Part shown: positions 10,537 through 21,349 of the stretch, piece after piece
Position numbering within the stretch: the first letter of the stretch is position 1
Layout: each line of letters starts with the position of its first letter
Source of the DNA: Tenrec ecaudatus
Taxonomy: Eukaryota; Chordata; Mammalia; Afrosoricida; Tenrecidae
Assembly (NCBI RefSeq): GCF_050624435.1
Contig: NC_134538.1
Location: 123,238,937-123,302,936, forward strand
Direction: 5' to 3'
DNA length: 64,000 nt
Made by a program: the position numbers and the translations under genes
Notes under the pieces: generated by a model
What the model was told of the DNA's origin: nothing
Database searches by the model: none
The model's input: the letters and a program-made list of their open reading frames with translations, nothing else

Positions 10537-11739
10537 ATGAAAGCATATTCTGTGTACAACAAAACTCATTATGTGTACTGTCCCATGGATTGTGACAAAT
10601 GCATGGAAGTCTTTACCAGTAGCACAACTAAGATAAAGAGCATGTCAATCCCGACAAAACACTTCCCTCCTGCCTTTCACGGTCAATCCAATCCCTCCAC
10701 CCTAGGATTGGCAACAGGCTACTTGTTTGCTACCTTATAGTTTTGTCTTTTCCAAAATGTCCTAAAATTGAAATCAGACAGTATGAGTCTGGCTTTTCCC
10801 ATTTAACATAATCAATTTGAGTTCTGTCCATGCCATTGCATGTGATTTGCTAGTTTTCATTGTTTAGTGTTATACCTTGGTATGAATGAATGTTCTGCTT
10901 TATTTATCCATTCATTCCTTGGTGGATCATTTCCAGACTTTTCTCATGATCCAACCACTATAAACATTCACGTAAAGGTTTATTTGGACACATGTTTCAT
11001 TTCTTTTGGATAGCACCTCTGAAGTAGAATTACTAGATTGTATGGTAATTTTCAATAATTTAATTTTTACTAAAACTGCCTGAATGGTTTTATAAGGCAG
11101 CTGGATGATTTAACATTAATACCACCTACAACCAAGAGGATTTTTGGTTTCTCTGTACCTTGCCAGAACTTGGTAGTGTCAGTTTCTGCTGCCGTTTGCT
11201 TGCTTGTTTGCTTTAGTGATCTTAACACTTATGCAGTGGTATCTGCTTATGGTTTTAATTTGCCTTTTCCTAATGATTAATGATGCCAGGTGGTTATCTG
11301 CTCTCACTATATCTTCTTTAATAAAGTGTCTGTTAAAAATCTTTCGTCAAATTTTTAATAGGTTGTTTTTTATTGAGTTGTGTGAATATTTTTATATCCT
11401 GGAGACCAGTTCTTTATCAAATATGTATTATGTAAATATGCTCTTCTGTGGGTTTTTCCTTTTCATTTCCTTATCATGATCTTTTGAAGAAAATATTTAA
11501 TTTTGATTAAGGGCAATTTATCATTTTGTTCTTCTGTGTTCTCCCTAAGAAATATTTGCCAACCTGTCACAAAGATTTTCTGTTGCATTTGAGAAGGTTT
11601 ATACTTTTAAGTTGTAACTTTAGCTGTATGATCTATTTTGACTTTATTTTTATATATGCTGTATGATATGTCACAATTTTGAGTGTTTTGTTATAATTGT
11701 TATTCTTCGTTGGTTGGATTTGTTTTGCATATAGATAAC
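10537..11739 (-). mobile_element. Old L1 3' region, proximal part
   Basis: Reverse-orientation L1M landmarks run in order: 'tttatccattcattccttgg' region, 'ggtatctgcttatggtttta', 'cctaatgattaatgatgcc', 'aaagtgtctgttaaaaatc', 'gcaaatatgctcttctgtg'-type block and 'ttgttttgcatatagata'. It is continued at 12261 after an inserted LTR-like element. Confidence 0.75.
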
Positions 11740-12260
11740 TGTGTTAGTCCGGGTAAACTAGAGAAACAAATCCATCGACACTCATATGTGTATAAGAAAG
11801 ACGTTTATATATGATTAAATATTGAGAAAACACCCCAGCCCAATCCAGATCAAGTTCATATGTCTGATATTAGCCCATATGTCTGATACCACTCTATAAA
11901 GTCCTCTTCAGACTAAAGAAACACATGCAATGATGCCTAATGCAGGAAGATCACAAGCCAGTGGGTGGGAAGTCTTGTGGATCCAGTGGTGTTGTAAGCA
12001 TCTCAGCTGGCAGGTCTCCACGTGGCTCCTCCCGCTTAGGGCACTATCATAGTTCCATGTGTCTCCGCAGCTGCTAGCTCTCCCAGGGAATGAGCAGAGA
12101 GTGTCTCCCGTCACCAGGGAGGAATACCTGAGTTCCCAGAATCCTCAGGAGAAGGCCATGCCCACACAGAGGCCTCATTGTCTATGAGCTGATCGACAGG
12201 CTAGACTCCACCCCTTCACTCTTAATCCTCAAATTGACACCAGATTATGCAACTACCACA
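11740..12260 (-). mobile_element. TG...CA-bounded repeat, copy 2 (inserted in old L1)
   Basis: Minus-strand copy of the family at 6651-7358, here uninterrupted and 521 bp long. Termini on the plus strand are TGTGTTAGTC and GCAACTACCACA. It splits an L1 at the L1M position 'gcatatggatatccaa': left flank 'gcatatagataac', right flank 'atatccaac'. A degenerate 5-bp target duplication (ataac/atatc) is possible, which would fit an LTR. Confidence 0.65.
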
Positions 12261-12560
12261 ATATCCAACTACTTCAAGATATTTGTTGAAAAGACTGTTC
12301 TTCCTCCTTTGAATTTTCCTGGCACCTCTGTAACTCATCAATTGCTTATAAATGTGTGGGGCTATTCTTTATTCTGTTCTGTTTATCTTTGTATATATTC
12401 TTCCACCAATACTTCACCATCAATTCTAAATCATTGTAGTTTTGTATCTGTAATTTTAATACAATATATGTGGTTTTATGTATATCTCTGTGTGTTTATT
12501 ATCTATCCTGTTGGTGTTCTCTGAGAGTCTAGGACCAGGTGGTGTCTTTCATTAATTTTG
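12261..12560 (-). mobile_element. Old L1 3' region, distal part
   Basis: It resumes the L1 interrupted at 11739: 'atttgttgaaaagactgttc', 'ggcacctctgtaactcatca', 'aatgtgtggggctattc'. These are the L1M blocks that normally follow 'gcatatggatatccaa'. Confidence 0.7.
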
Positions 12561-12754
12561 AAAATTTTTCTGCAAATATTCTTCTACTTCTTTCTCTCCT
12601 TTCTTCTTATGATGCTTCAGTTTACTAGACCCTCCAGGATACGGAGGGCTTTATAACATTTCTGGAACAAGTACATTATATTTAATTCCATTTCCATCCA
12701 GTTTTTGAAGTCTCCTTGTATTTTAGAAATCAAGCAGTCTCGATACCCCAAACC

Positions 12755-12945
12755 AAAAACCAAATCCACAGTCATTGAGTCCATTCCATTTCATAGAGAC
12801 CCTGTATAGTATTTCCAAGGCTGTAAATCTTCCTAGGAGCAGAAAGCTTCATCTTTTTACTGAGGAGCAACTGGAGGGCTGGAACTGCCAGCTTTGTAGC
12901 TAGCAGTCCAACACCACCTGAAAGCACCACCAGGGCTTTCTTGTT
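12755..12945 (-). mobile_element. AfroSINE copy
   Basis: The plus strand reads 'cagtcattgagtccattcca', 'ggctgtaaatcttcctagga', 'gtagctagcagtccaacacc' and 'caccagggctttc', which is the reverse complement of tail-to-head AfroSINE order. Confidence 0.78.
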
Positions 12946-13170
12946 ATATTACACCTCTGCTACTGTATTCGCAAATCCGTTCTTTTCTCTGTGCTTTCCT
13001 CTCCATATTTCAATTTAGATACTTTCTAACGACCTGTTATTAAAGTATACAGATTATCTTCTCAGCTGGCTTGAATTCACTGGTGAACCCAGTGAAGGTA
13101 TTCATCATCTTTACTATTGTGGGTTATTTTTTAATGAATCCCATTATTTTACATTTGCATTCATAGGCAA

Positions 13171-14113
13171 ATGTGCTGAAAAACTGAGTTTCGGCTTATA
13201 CACGGGTCAGTGGTACCCCAGTGAGGTGTAACATCCGGCTGCCTCCCTCTCCCCACCCCCCAACCCCCCAGGTTAAGGGAGGAGCACTTGTTATCTTGCG
13301 GGTGATTGCCATTTCTCCGCGCTGTTCATCCTGGCTGACACGGCAGGGCTGTGAATGCTTGTTTACTCACATCTAACCAACCAGAGCCGTCCGATGACGT
13401 GTATCTGTGAATAAGCCTTTCAAAGACCATGTGCAAAGGATGTGGAATGAATGGATGTCATCTGGTCAAGCCCGACTAACAAAAGGAGGGAATCTCATGA
13501 AGCCTGACAAAGAGTTAATAGCAAAGTGGGTCTGAGATGCATTGGAAGACATTCCAGAAGACAAGGTGCGACGTGCCTTCCAGAAATGTAGTATTAGTAA
13601 TGCTATGGATGGCAGTGAAGACTGCGCTTTGTATGAAAATGACAGCAGTGATGGTGATGACGGCGATCTCAGTGAGGACAGCGTCTGTGATGACCTCACA
13701 CCAGCTGAAGCTCTGCATTGGGATACGGATGATGAGGAATCCAGTTTAGAAGGATTTTAACGCTTTACCTTTTAGCTTGGTTGCTGATTGAGCTCAGGGA
13801 AGAGTACTCTTAATACCTTATTGTTTTTGTTGAACCTATTTTCCACTTACTGTGCTGGTTTACTAATGTTAAATGACTTGTCCTTTTATTTATGTTTTTT
13901 ATTTAAAATAAATATTTAAATACATTACCCCACTGATGTCTCAATTTTTAGTAATTTTATTTTCATATATTTTGATTATTGAAACTCACCAATAGCTTCT
14001 GCATCTTCCACCCTAGGCTTATACTCGAGTCAATCAGTTTTTCTGGTTTCCCAGGTAATAATTAGGTACCTCTGCTTATACTCAGGTCGGCTTATATTCG
14101 AGTATATACGGTA
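13171..14113 (+). mobile_element. Decayed pogo/Tigger-like DNA transposon
   Basis: Its right end is 'cttatattcgagtatatacg' followed by GTA, a terminal inverted repeat beside a TA target. An internal copy of the motif lies at 14019-14035 ('cttatactcgagtcaat'). A related terminal block ('gtgctgaaaaactgag', 'cggcttatacacgggt') sits at 13178-13210 but in the orientation of a right end, so the left terminus looks rearranged. It encloses the C-terminal part of a transposase. Confidence 0.6.
13413..13760 (+). pseudogene. pogo/Tigger-type transposase, C-terminal fragment
   Basis: One frame runs from 13413 to a TAA ending at 13760 (116 codons) with a single in-frame TGA at 13531-13533. Recognisable blocks in order are a 'KPF' start to the helical region after the DDE domain, 'EWM', then 'EDIPEDKVRRAFQKCSISNA' and 'MDGSED'. 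An acidic Asp/Glu/Ser tail ends in a Gly-Phe C-terminus. In Tigger/pogo elements this is the end of the transposase following the catalytic domain; the DNA-binding and DDE parts are not visible upstream. Known family role: cut-and-paste transposition at TA sites. This copy cannot be active. Confidence 0.7.
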
Positions 14114-15048
14114 TGTTAGTTTGGATTTTAGAAAATAAAAATTATTTCTGTCCAGGACTTGAGCTATAAAGAAAAATACAAATTTCTACACAAACACATA
14201 ACATATGCGCAATTGTAAATCCACTCTAATGTGAAAAACACATTCATGTACATAACATACTTTATGTTTGTATATATACTAAAATATAAGCTAATTTTTG
14301 TTTTGATCAGTTGGCTGTCACAGGAAAGACAGATTTCTTTCTGCAGTACACACAGACATTTTCCAGGCAGAATCTGGATCCTCAGAGAGAATATTGCTCT
14401 CCAGCACATAAATACCGTGCTCTCTATTTTCTAGCATCCCCATGAGACTCTTTCTTAGAGTTTCCCGCCTCTTCGCTGGTATTCCTAACCTCTTCTTGAG
14501 TGTTTTTCACCTCTTTCACCGGTGCTTTAAAAATTTTAATCACACACACAAAAAATTTAATCATATTTTAAAAATTGCTTTCCGGTAATTTCAATATGAG
14601 TCATATCTGGGTTTGGTTCTACGGATTAATATGGCTCTTGAGACTAAAGCAAAACCAGAACAACAGAAAGCAACACTGCCCCCAAACTGGGCTATCCAAT
14701 GTCAGGTAATAAATACTAATTGGGTAGAGGAAGAACAGGAAGTAAAATCTCCCTGAGGGCTGGTTAGCTTAGGATCCCGCATAACTTTGCCTTAGAAGAC
14801 CGGCCCCATTTCATAGCAAACCATGTAGTACTGAACTTAAGACATGGGACCCACTGATCTTAAATTATAACACATCACCTCACAGCTATTGGCTTGGTAA
14901 CATAAGAATCTTCTCTTGAAGGTGCTGCCGAGACATAAGGTTGGAAATAACACTTGTGAACCATTCAAGATAAAGTTTCCTCAAAGATACATATGCAAAC
15001 TGAACAGGTGTGGGAAGAATGGGATTATACCTGGGCAGGGGGCAGGGG

Positions 15049-15052
<4 letters not shown>
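14114..15052. other. Unassigned AT-rich stretch
   Basis: No credible gene. Short A/T runs and a CACACAC patch at 14541-14549. Confidence 0.4.

Positions 15053-15088
<36 letters not shown>
15053..15088. repeat. (CA)n microsatellite
   Basis: About 18 uninterrupted CA units. Confidence 0.95.
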
Positions 15089-15093
<5 letters not shown>

Positions 15094-15169
15094 GCAAAGG
15101 ATAATCTTACAAGTGTATTCATATGTGCAGTAAATACGTCTACAAATATAGTAGGATATACAGAGGACG

Positions 15170-16191
15170 AATCAGAAAAAGTGTCTTAACCACAACCAGT
15201 TCCTTGAAGGTAGGAGTCACTGGACCTGGGGACTCAGGACCAGAGTTTGAGGAGACCTCATGGTCAGTTGGCCTGAATACATTCCATGAAGGCAGCGTTG
15301 CAACCCCTGCTTTGGTGAGTAGTGACTGGGGTTTTAAAAGCTTGCCAGCAGCCATATAAAGTTCAACTATTGTCTCTCCCTGTCCAGAGTAAAAATGAAG
15401 AAAATCTCAGATGCGTGGAAGCAATTAGTTCAGCCAACTCAAGGACCACAGAAATCCCAGCCTCCACAATCTGGAGCCAGAAGAGCAAGATGGGACCGGG
15501 CAACCAAACACTCTGTGTGGGGTCATATTTGAAAGGCATGGATACAAATGGGAGAGAAATGTGGAACAAAACTCAGAGTCATTAGAGACCAGGCTTACTA
15601 AAGTAGAACATGGACATACATAAGCCTTTGCTGTACCAGCGGACTCTTAGCTCACACTGAACCATCAGCTCTAACCCAAGAACAATCCGTTCTTATCATG
15701 TGGACCTACCTGCTGGACACGTACCCACTGCAGATACAGTTACTATAGCTAAGGGTGGTGAACAAAGCAGATGGTCTGTGACTCTCAGAAAGAACATGTG
15801 AGGTCTTAAAAGCTTGTCTTAAAAAACAAGCAGTCATCCAATTAGCTAAGCCCACTGAGAAGCACACCAGCCTACGGGATCCAAAGATTGTAAATAACAA
15901 TATGCAAGATCAGAGGAAGGGATTGTATTAGAGCTTAAGTTCTGAGCATCCAGTTTGCAGAAGGCGATGGATGATGGTGAAAACCCAAAGTCCATTTGGA
16001 GTGCCCCACGGGGATTAAGCTTCCATTAAATTTCTTCTGACCAACCATTGACCGGGGATGCGAATAGTCTTGACCTCAGACAATGCATCAGAAAGGGAAT
16101 TAATTCCAATTTAGTCAGGTCAAATTTTAACAATTATTTGTTTTCCATTTTGACCCATTTTAAAATTTATTCTAGTTTTTATTGAAATAGA
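15170..16191 (+). mobile_element. Old L1 3' UTR, upstream part
   Basis: It shares diverged landmarks with both the young L1 ends and the copy at 40.8 kb: 'ggttttaaaagcttgccagc', 'gagaagcacaccagcctac', 'gaccggggatgcgaatag' (compare 'gaccagggatgcgagcag' at 41028) and 'aaatttattctagtttt'. It resumes after an inserted young L1 at about 16966. Confidence 0.6.
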
Positions 16192-16199
16192 TTTTCTTT

Positions 16200-16958
16200 A
16201 AAAAATCATTTTATTGGGGGCTCGTACAATTCTTATCACAATCCATACATATATCCATTGTGTCAAGCACATATGTACATTTGTTGCCATCATCATTCTC
16301 AAAACATTTGCTTTCTACTTGAGCCCTTAATATCAGCTGCTCATTTCCCCTCCCCCTCCCTCATGAACCCTTCATAATTCATAAATTATTTTGTCATATA
16401 TTACACTGTCCAACATCTCCCCCCCACCCTCTTCCCTGCTGCCCATCCCTCAGGGAGGAGGTTATATGTAGATTCCTGTAATCAGTTCCCCCTTTCGACC
16501 CCACATTCCCTCCACCCTCCAGGCATCGCCACTCTCACCACTGGTCCTGAAGGAGTCATCTGTCCTGGATTCCCTGTGTTTCCAGTTGCTATCTGTACCT
16601 ATGTACATCCTCTGGTCCAGCCAGATTTGTAAAGTAGAATTGGGATCATGATAGTGGGGGTGGGGTGGGAGAGGAAGCATGTAAGAACTAGAGGAAAGTT
16701 ATATGTTTCATTGTTGCTACCTGCACCCTGAGTGGCTCATCTCCTCCCTACAACCCTTCAGTAAGGGGTATCCAGTTGCCTACTGATGGGCTTTGAGTCT
16801 CCACTCTGCACTCACCCTCATTTACAATGATGTTTTTTTGGTTCTTTGGTGCTTGATACCTGATTCCTTCGACAGCTGTGATCACACAGGCTAGTGTGCT
16901 TCTTCCATGTGGGCTCTGTTGCTTTTGAGCTAGATGGCTGCTTGTTTATCTTCAACTG
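16200..16958 (-). mobile_element. Young L1-type LINE 3' end nested in old L1
   Basis: The plus strand shows the reverse of the family: 'ttttattgggggctcgtaca', 'tcacaatccatacatatatc', 'cagggaggaggttatatgta', 'ctggtcctgaaggagtcat', ending at about 'gctgcttgtttatcttcaac'. A short direct repeat ttttctt (16192-16198 and 16959-16965) is a possible target duplication. The flanks join into one old L1. Confidence 0.72.
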
Positions 16959-16965
16959 TTTTCTT

Positions 16966-17240
16966 CTGGATTAAGGTTTTATTGTTTCATTTTATTCTTG
17001 TTTGGATATTATGGCTATGATTTTTTAAAACAGGAAATCCAGGAAAAGGAAATCTACAGAGATGGCAATTAGAATAATAGTTACTTTAGGTTATGGCAGG
17101 AAAGGTTGTGGGGAAAAGAGAGCTAATAATCACGAGTACAAAAATAAATACTCAAATATTGTGGTGATGATTGCAAAACTCTTTTTAATATATTTAAACC
17201 ATAGAATTGTATGTTAATAAAACTGTTGAAAAATTAAAAA
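16966..17240 (+). mobile_element. Old L1 3' terminus
   Basis: It contains 'ggaaatctacagagatggca', 'attgtggtgatgattgcaaa' and 'ttgtatgttaataaaactgt', followed by an A-rich tail. These are the last ~200 bases of an L1MA/L1MB-like 3' UTR, continuing the fragment that ends at 16191. Confidence 0.75.
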
Positions 17241-18010
17241 AAATATAAGACTAGGGTTACTGATTAGACAGAGTCTGGTAGAATCCCTAAGACTATGGCC
17301 CTTAGTTACTCTCAAGGCCTACAACGGAACTCACCCCCATGAGACTCAATTTTTAGCCAAGCAATAGATGGATCTAGAAGGTGAACCATCTCACTAGGGA
17401 GATATGCCCTTCTAAGAGTCATCACCATCTGAGATGTCACAGATGTATTTCAGAAGGTCGGGACAGAATGAATCGACATGGGACATAGAGTAGAAGTGGG
17501 ACGAGGGCTGTGACACTGTGGGGACATGAAACAAAATGTGCTGAATGGGAAACTGATTGGTTCTGTAAGGATTCAACCCATCCCGATTCTCTTTATAACA
17601 GATTCCCCCTTAAACCAAGATCCACTATATTGAGTTGCATCCTCAATAGGAACGATGAATGGATCTTGAAACCAAGGGGTGAAAAAAGTTGCCTTGTGCT
17701 CCAATAAGTCGGTGAGATAATTTTTCTTCTTGTCTCCATAAATTTGGGCTCTGAACTAGGAAAACGAGGACCATGAAGCTGCTGCCTTGTCAACTGGTTA
17801 CTGGTCACTTAAAGTCACATCTCGAGTTGTAAAGCAAAAACATTTTCTCCTAGACTCTCTCATCCATACATTGCCCCAGGCCAGGCTTACAGACGCCTCT
17901 CAGTGGTCCTCTCCTGCCCTCTCAGGAACAAAACCAAATTCTCCGCATTTTCTCATGCTTATGAGGTAGGCCATCCTTCTGCTGCCTTTGCTCCTTCAAG
18001 GACCCTTTAG
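17241..18010. other. Unassigned stretch
   Basis: No recognised repeat or gene. Short ORFs (65-71 codons) on both strands overlap and look random. Confidence 0.4.
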
Positions 18011-18139
18011 GGTCTCACCTCCCGTCTATTTTGGAACTTTTAAAGTTTTTCGCATATACTTCACATATCATACAATCGAATGGTTCAGTTATATTAAGAT
18101 TTGGGCAATCATCACCACAATGAATTTTAGAATACTTTC
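18011..18139 (-). mobile_element. Old L1 3' end, distal piece
   Basis: Contains 'cacatatcatacaatcgaat', 'ggcaatcatcaccacaatga' and 'attttagaatactttc', the reverse of the L1M 3' UTR. It resumes at 18286. Confidence 0.7.
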
Positions 18140-18285
18140 TTTTTTTAAAATCATTTTATTGGGGGATCGTACAACTCTTATCACAATCCATCCACTGTGT
18201 CAAGCACATTTGTACATTTGTTGCCATCATCATTCTCGAAACACTTGCTTTCTACTTGAGCCCTTGGTATCAGCTCCTCATTTTC
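18140..18285 (-). mobile_element. Young L1-type LINE 3' end nested in old L1
   Basis: Plus-strand 'ttttattgggggatcgtaca' and 'tcacaatccatccactgtgt' through 'gagcccttggtatcagctcc'. Only ~145 bases were inserted. A short shared 'tttcttt' at both flanks suggests a target duplication. Confidence 0.7.
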
Positions 18286-18445
18286 TTTCAGAACAGTTCC
18301 CCCTTGTACTCACTGGTTAGTTCTCCATTTCCCCTCCCAGTCTCCCTGCCACGCCCCTAGGCAATGATCAATCCAGTTACTGCCTCTACAGATCAACTGG
18401 TCCTGGATTATCCTACCACAATGGTGATGAAGGCATTCCAGTGTC
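18286..18445 (-). mobile_element. Old L1 3' end, proximal piece
   Basis: Contains 'ccctaggcaatgatcaatcc', 'cctctacagatcaactggtc' and 'ctggattatcc', aligned with L1M 'ccctaggcaaccactaatc' and the 'tatagatttgcctattctgg' block. Confidence 0.6.
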
Positions 18446-18484
18446 AGCTCTGGTGTGAATCAACTTTTCACCTTAAAGTCTAAG

Positions 18485-18550
18485 GAGGGGCTTCAAAATG
18501 TTCATGGGGAAAATGGCATCAAAAGATCACGGAATTTTTCCATTAACTTT
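18485..18550. mobile_element. Mariner-type MITE relic
   Basis: 'ggggcttcaaaatgttcatg' opposite 'ttaactttctgaaacc' forms an imperfect palindrome resembling the small mariner-derived MITEs (ends like cttcaaaaagttcatgg). Confidence 0.45.
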
Positions 18551-20279
18551 CTGAAACCAGCTGGTTGAAGCATTAAAGATAAAGTATATAAATCACTGCA
18601 GTGTCAAATACATAATGTCCAATTACGAGTTTTAATAGTGTAAATACAAGTGTAATTTAGCACTCTCTTCTATTGGTGGAGGTACAAGAAGAAAAGACAA
18701 TCAGTTTCTGGCTCAATGAGCACCGTGTCCAGTAATTCCTCTAGCTTCGCCTTCATCTTCCTTATTCAGAAAGACCCACTGATTAGTGTCTGATAAAGAC
18801 GGGGCTGTGGTCATAGCATTAATCATTACATCGGCCTGTCAGTTTCACTCAGCTCTGCCGCCTACAGCTGTCCTACTAACGAGTGCAGATCAAGAGAACC
18901 CATGCGCATCAATCCCTGCACCCACCTGGAAGCATGTCCTCTTACTAAATGTGACGCATTGTGGGTTTTATTTCAAGCAGGACAAACAATACAACTAGAA
19001 GCATATTTTTAGGGGAAAAAAAGAGGAATTCATAGGCAAATATCCCACACGTGGATCCATGTAGAGGGTACCTTGAGATCATGAGGAAATTCAGCATATG
19101 GTCTATTTTACTTTCAGCCTTCTTTTCTTCCTTTTTAAGTTCATTGGGATTTAATAATTCCACATTTCAAGCTCATTAAGTAGAATTGTTTATCTTTTGC
19201 ATCAAGTAGAATTGTACAAGTGTTATCACAATCATACTTTCAGCTTCTAGTGGAAAGTAAATGCGTATTAGTAGCTTCAGGTAGATTAACATGTTTGACC
19301 CATGCACTGTGTTCAAGGGCTTTTTGTCTAGGCTGAACATGGTACACACTGAGAAATTCTCTAAATGACCTGCACATTCACCTCCTGCCTGCTGTTTTTA
19401 ATACTGCAAGAACTGTCAAGAGTCAAAGCTTTAGTATTAAAGAGAAAATGCAGTTCGAGTGTGACCATCAATCCCACCTGCCCAAAGGATGAGGATGAAC
19501 AAGTTTTAGCCATTTCATTGTCAGAGCAACTCCCAGGGCGGAGCTCCACCTTCCAGAGGGAAGCGGGGTGTTCTTGGACAGGAGGCTCAACACTTCCAGT
19601 GGCTAGTCTTCTTCCTCTCTCAAACCCAGCTCATTGCCATCTTGTTCAGCTGATGCAGGAAGAGGAGCCCTCAGAAGCCCACGAGGGCAGTTCTCCCTTG
19701 TCGAGATGAGTTGCTATGGCTCAGGTAGAAAACCAACCAACCCGGATGAGCCTTACCTCTTTCACAACGGCCTTCTCATTAACAAGCTAATCTTGTAGGC
19801 ATTTCATGCCAATGATATCCAGAATCTGACAAACTCTCCCCACCTCCACTGCTGGCACCTTCATCTGAGCCACCATGATCTCTCTCAGTATTTTAATCGC
19901 CTGCCAATTGTCCTCCCTGCTGCCCTGCTGTCCCTTCAGCCTGTCCTCAATAGGACATCCAGTGATCCTGAGTCAGAATTGACTCAATGGCTGTGGGACA
20001 AATCTGAAACCTGTCAGATCATGCAGTGCTGCCCAACCTCTCCGGGCCCCCCTCCTCACGCAGAATAAGAACTCGAGGCCCATCTCCTACAAGTGCTCTT
20101 GTTCCCTTGCTCCAAACCAGGTGGCCTTGCAGCCAGGGCTCTTGTGCATTGGAAGATGGGAAGAGGGAACTAGAGAGAGGCCAGCAGGGCCTGCCACACG
20201 GATTCACATGTTGAGATGCCATACATAGACTCCATCCATCCGTATTCCATATTATTCTCAGCCTCATATGTATGCAGTA
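18551..20279. other. Mostly unassigned; SINE tail pieces
   Basis: No gene seen. Around 19685-19720 ('gggcagttctcccttgtcga', 'gttgctatgg') and 19960-20000 ('gagtcagaattgactcaatg') are short pieces resembling AfroSINE 3' ends. The 114-codon ORF at 19365-19709 overlaps the first of these and has no recognisable domain. Confidence 0.4.
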
Positions 20280-20695
20280 ATTTAAAAGCATGTCCACAAA
20301 CTCTTTGTCACTCCTTCCATCAAGAGGTAGAGTCTAGTTCCCTTTTCTTTAAATATAGGTGGTCTTTAACTGCCTGGACAAACAAAATGGTAGACACGAA
20401 GCCTGACTGAAGAACTGGTTGGAAAAGGCTACCACGGCTTCTCCTGGGACAGTGTGAGGAAGTGAGCAGTGTCTGCAGTGGGACCTCAATGCTCCGAGAG
20501 CCTTCTGCCTTCCGATCCTAGCAAAAAGCTCTCGGTGATCCTGGCGCCAGCCTTCAAAAGGCAGTAGATACTATGTGGACCTATACCATGCCAACAGCAG
20601 ATTCAAGAGCAACATAAATGGTTGCTGTTATTGCTAGGCCACTAAATTTAGTGTGGCTTGGTATCCAGTAACAGATAACTGTAACATTATGTTTC
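20280..20695 (+). mobile_element. MaLR-type LTR (MLT1-like)
   Basis: It opens with 'catgtccacaaactctttgt' and 'aagaggtagagtctagttcc'. It closes with 'aaatggttgctgttattgc', 'taggccactaaatttagtgt' and 'cagtaacagataactgtaac', corresponding to the MLT1 LTR ending 'ggttgttttaagccactaag...gataactaataca'. An ancient, much diverged solitary LTR. Confidence 0.6.
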
Positions 20696-21022
20696 CAGGA
20701 CTGATTCCTACAAGTTAAAAAATATTTCACCATCCCCTCTTCAACATTCCAGTTTTCACTTTGTATCCCACCTTGGTTTGCTTTTTGGTCAAGTGTGATG
20801 AAATTCTGTGTGTGTGTGTGTGATCTATCAATCTCCACAGAACTATGTGGATTTGTTTTCTCCTATCTGGACCAGATACTACACTGAAGGGAATGAAGTT
20901 TATATGAAGTGAGTGGAGAATTGTTATTTGAAAAAAGTAAAATTCTGTGGTAGTTCAAGAGCAGAGGTGATGACTGCCTTGCTTCTATTTGTTTTCTGTA
21001 ACTGATATCAAGCTAGTTTTTT
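20696..21022. other. Unassigned, short GT run
   Basis: Only a (GT)7-8 run near 20807-20821 stands out. The T-rich end is the target duplication of the next LINE. Confidence 0.45.
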
Positions 21023-21244
21023 GTTTAAATCATTTTATTAAGGGCTCATACAACTTTTGTCAAAATACATACATCAATTGTGTAAAGCACATTTGTACAT
21101 TGCCCTCATCATTCTCAAAACATTTGCACTCCACCTAAGCCCGACATCAGCTCATTTTCCCCCTCCCTCCCACTCTCCCTCCCTTATGAACCCTTGATAA
21201 TTTTATAAATTACTATTTTGTCATATCTTTCCCTGTCCAACGTC
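21023..21244 (-). mobile_element. Young L1-type LINE 3' end
   Basis: A ~220-bp 5'-truncated copy ('attttattaagggctcatac' to 'tttccctgtccaacgt'). It is flanked by an imperfect 14-bp direct repeat, caagctagtttttt (21009-21022) and caagctggtttctt (21245-21258), consistent with target-primed reverse transcription. Confidence 0.8.
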
Positions 21245-21349
21245 CAAGCTGGTTTCTTTCTGTTGCACCGGACACAGCTTGCAGGACCAAGTGCTCTATA
21301 TCTCCTCTACCCGAGGGACTCCATTTATATTCACAACTCTAATATTTGC

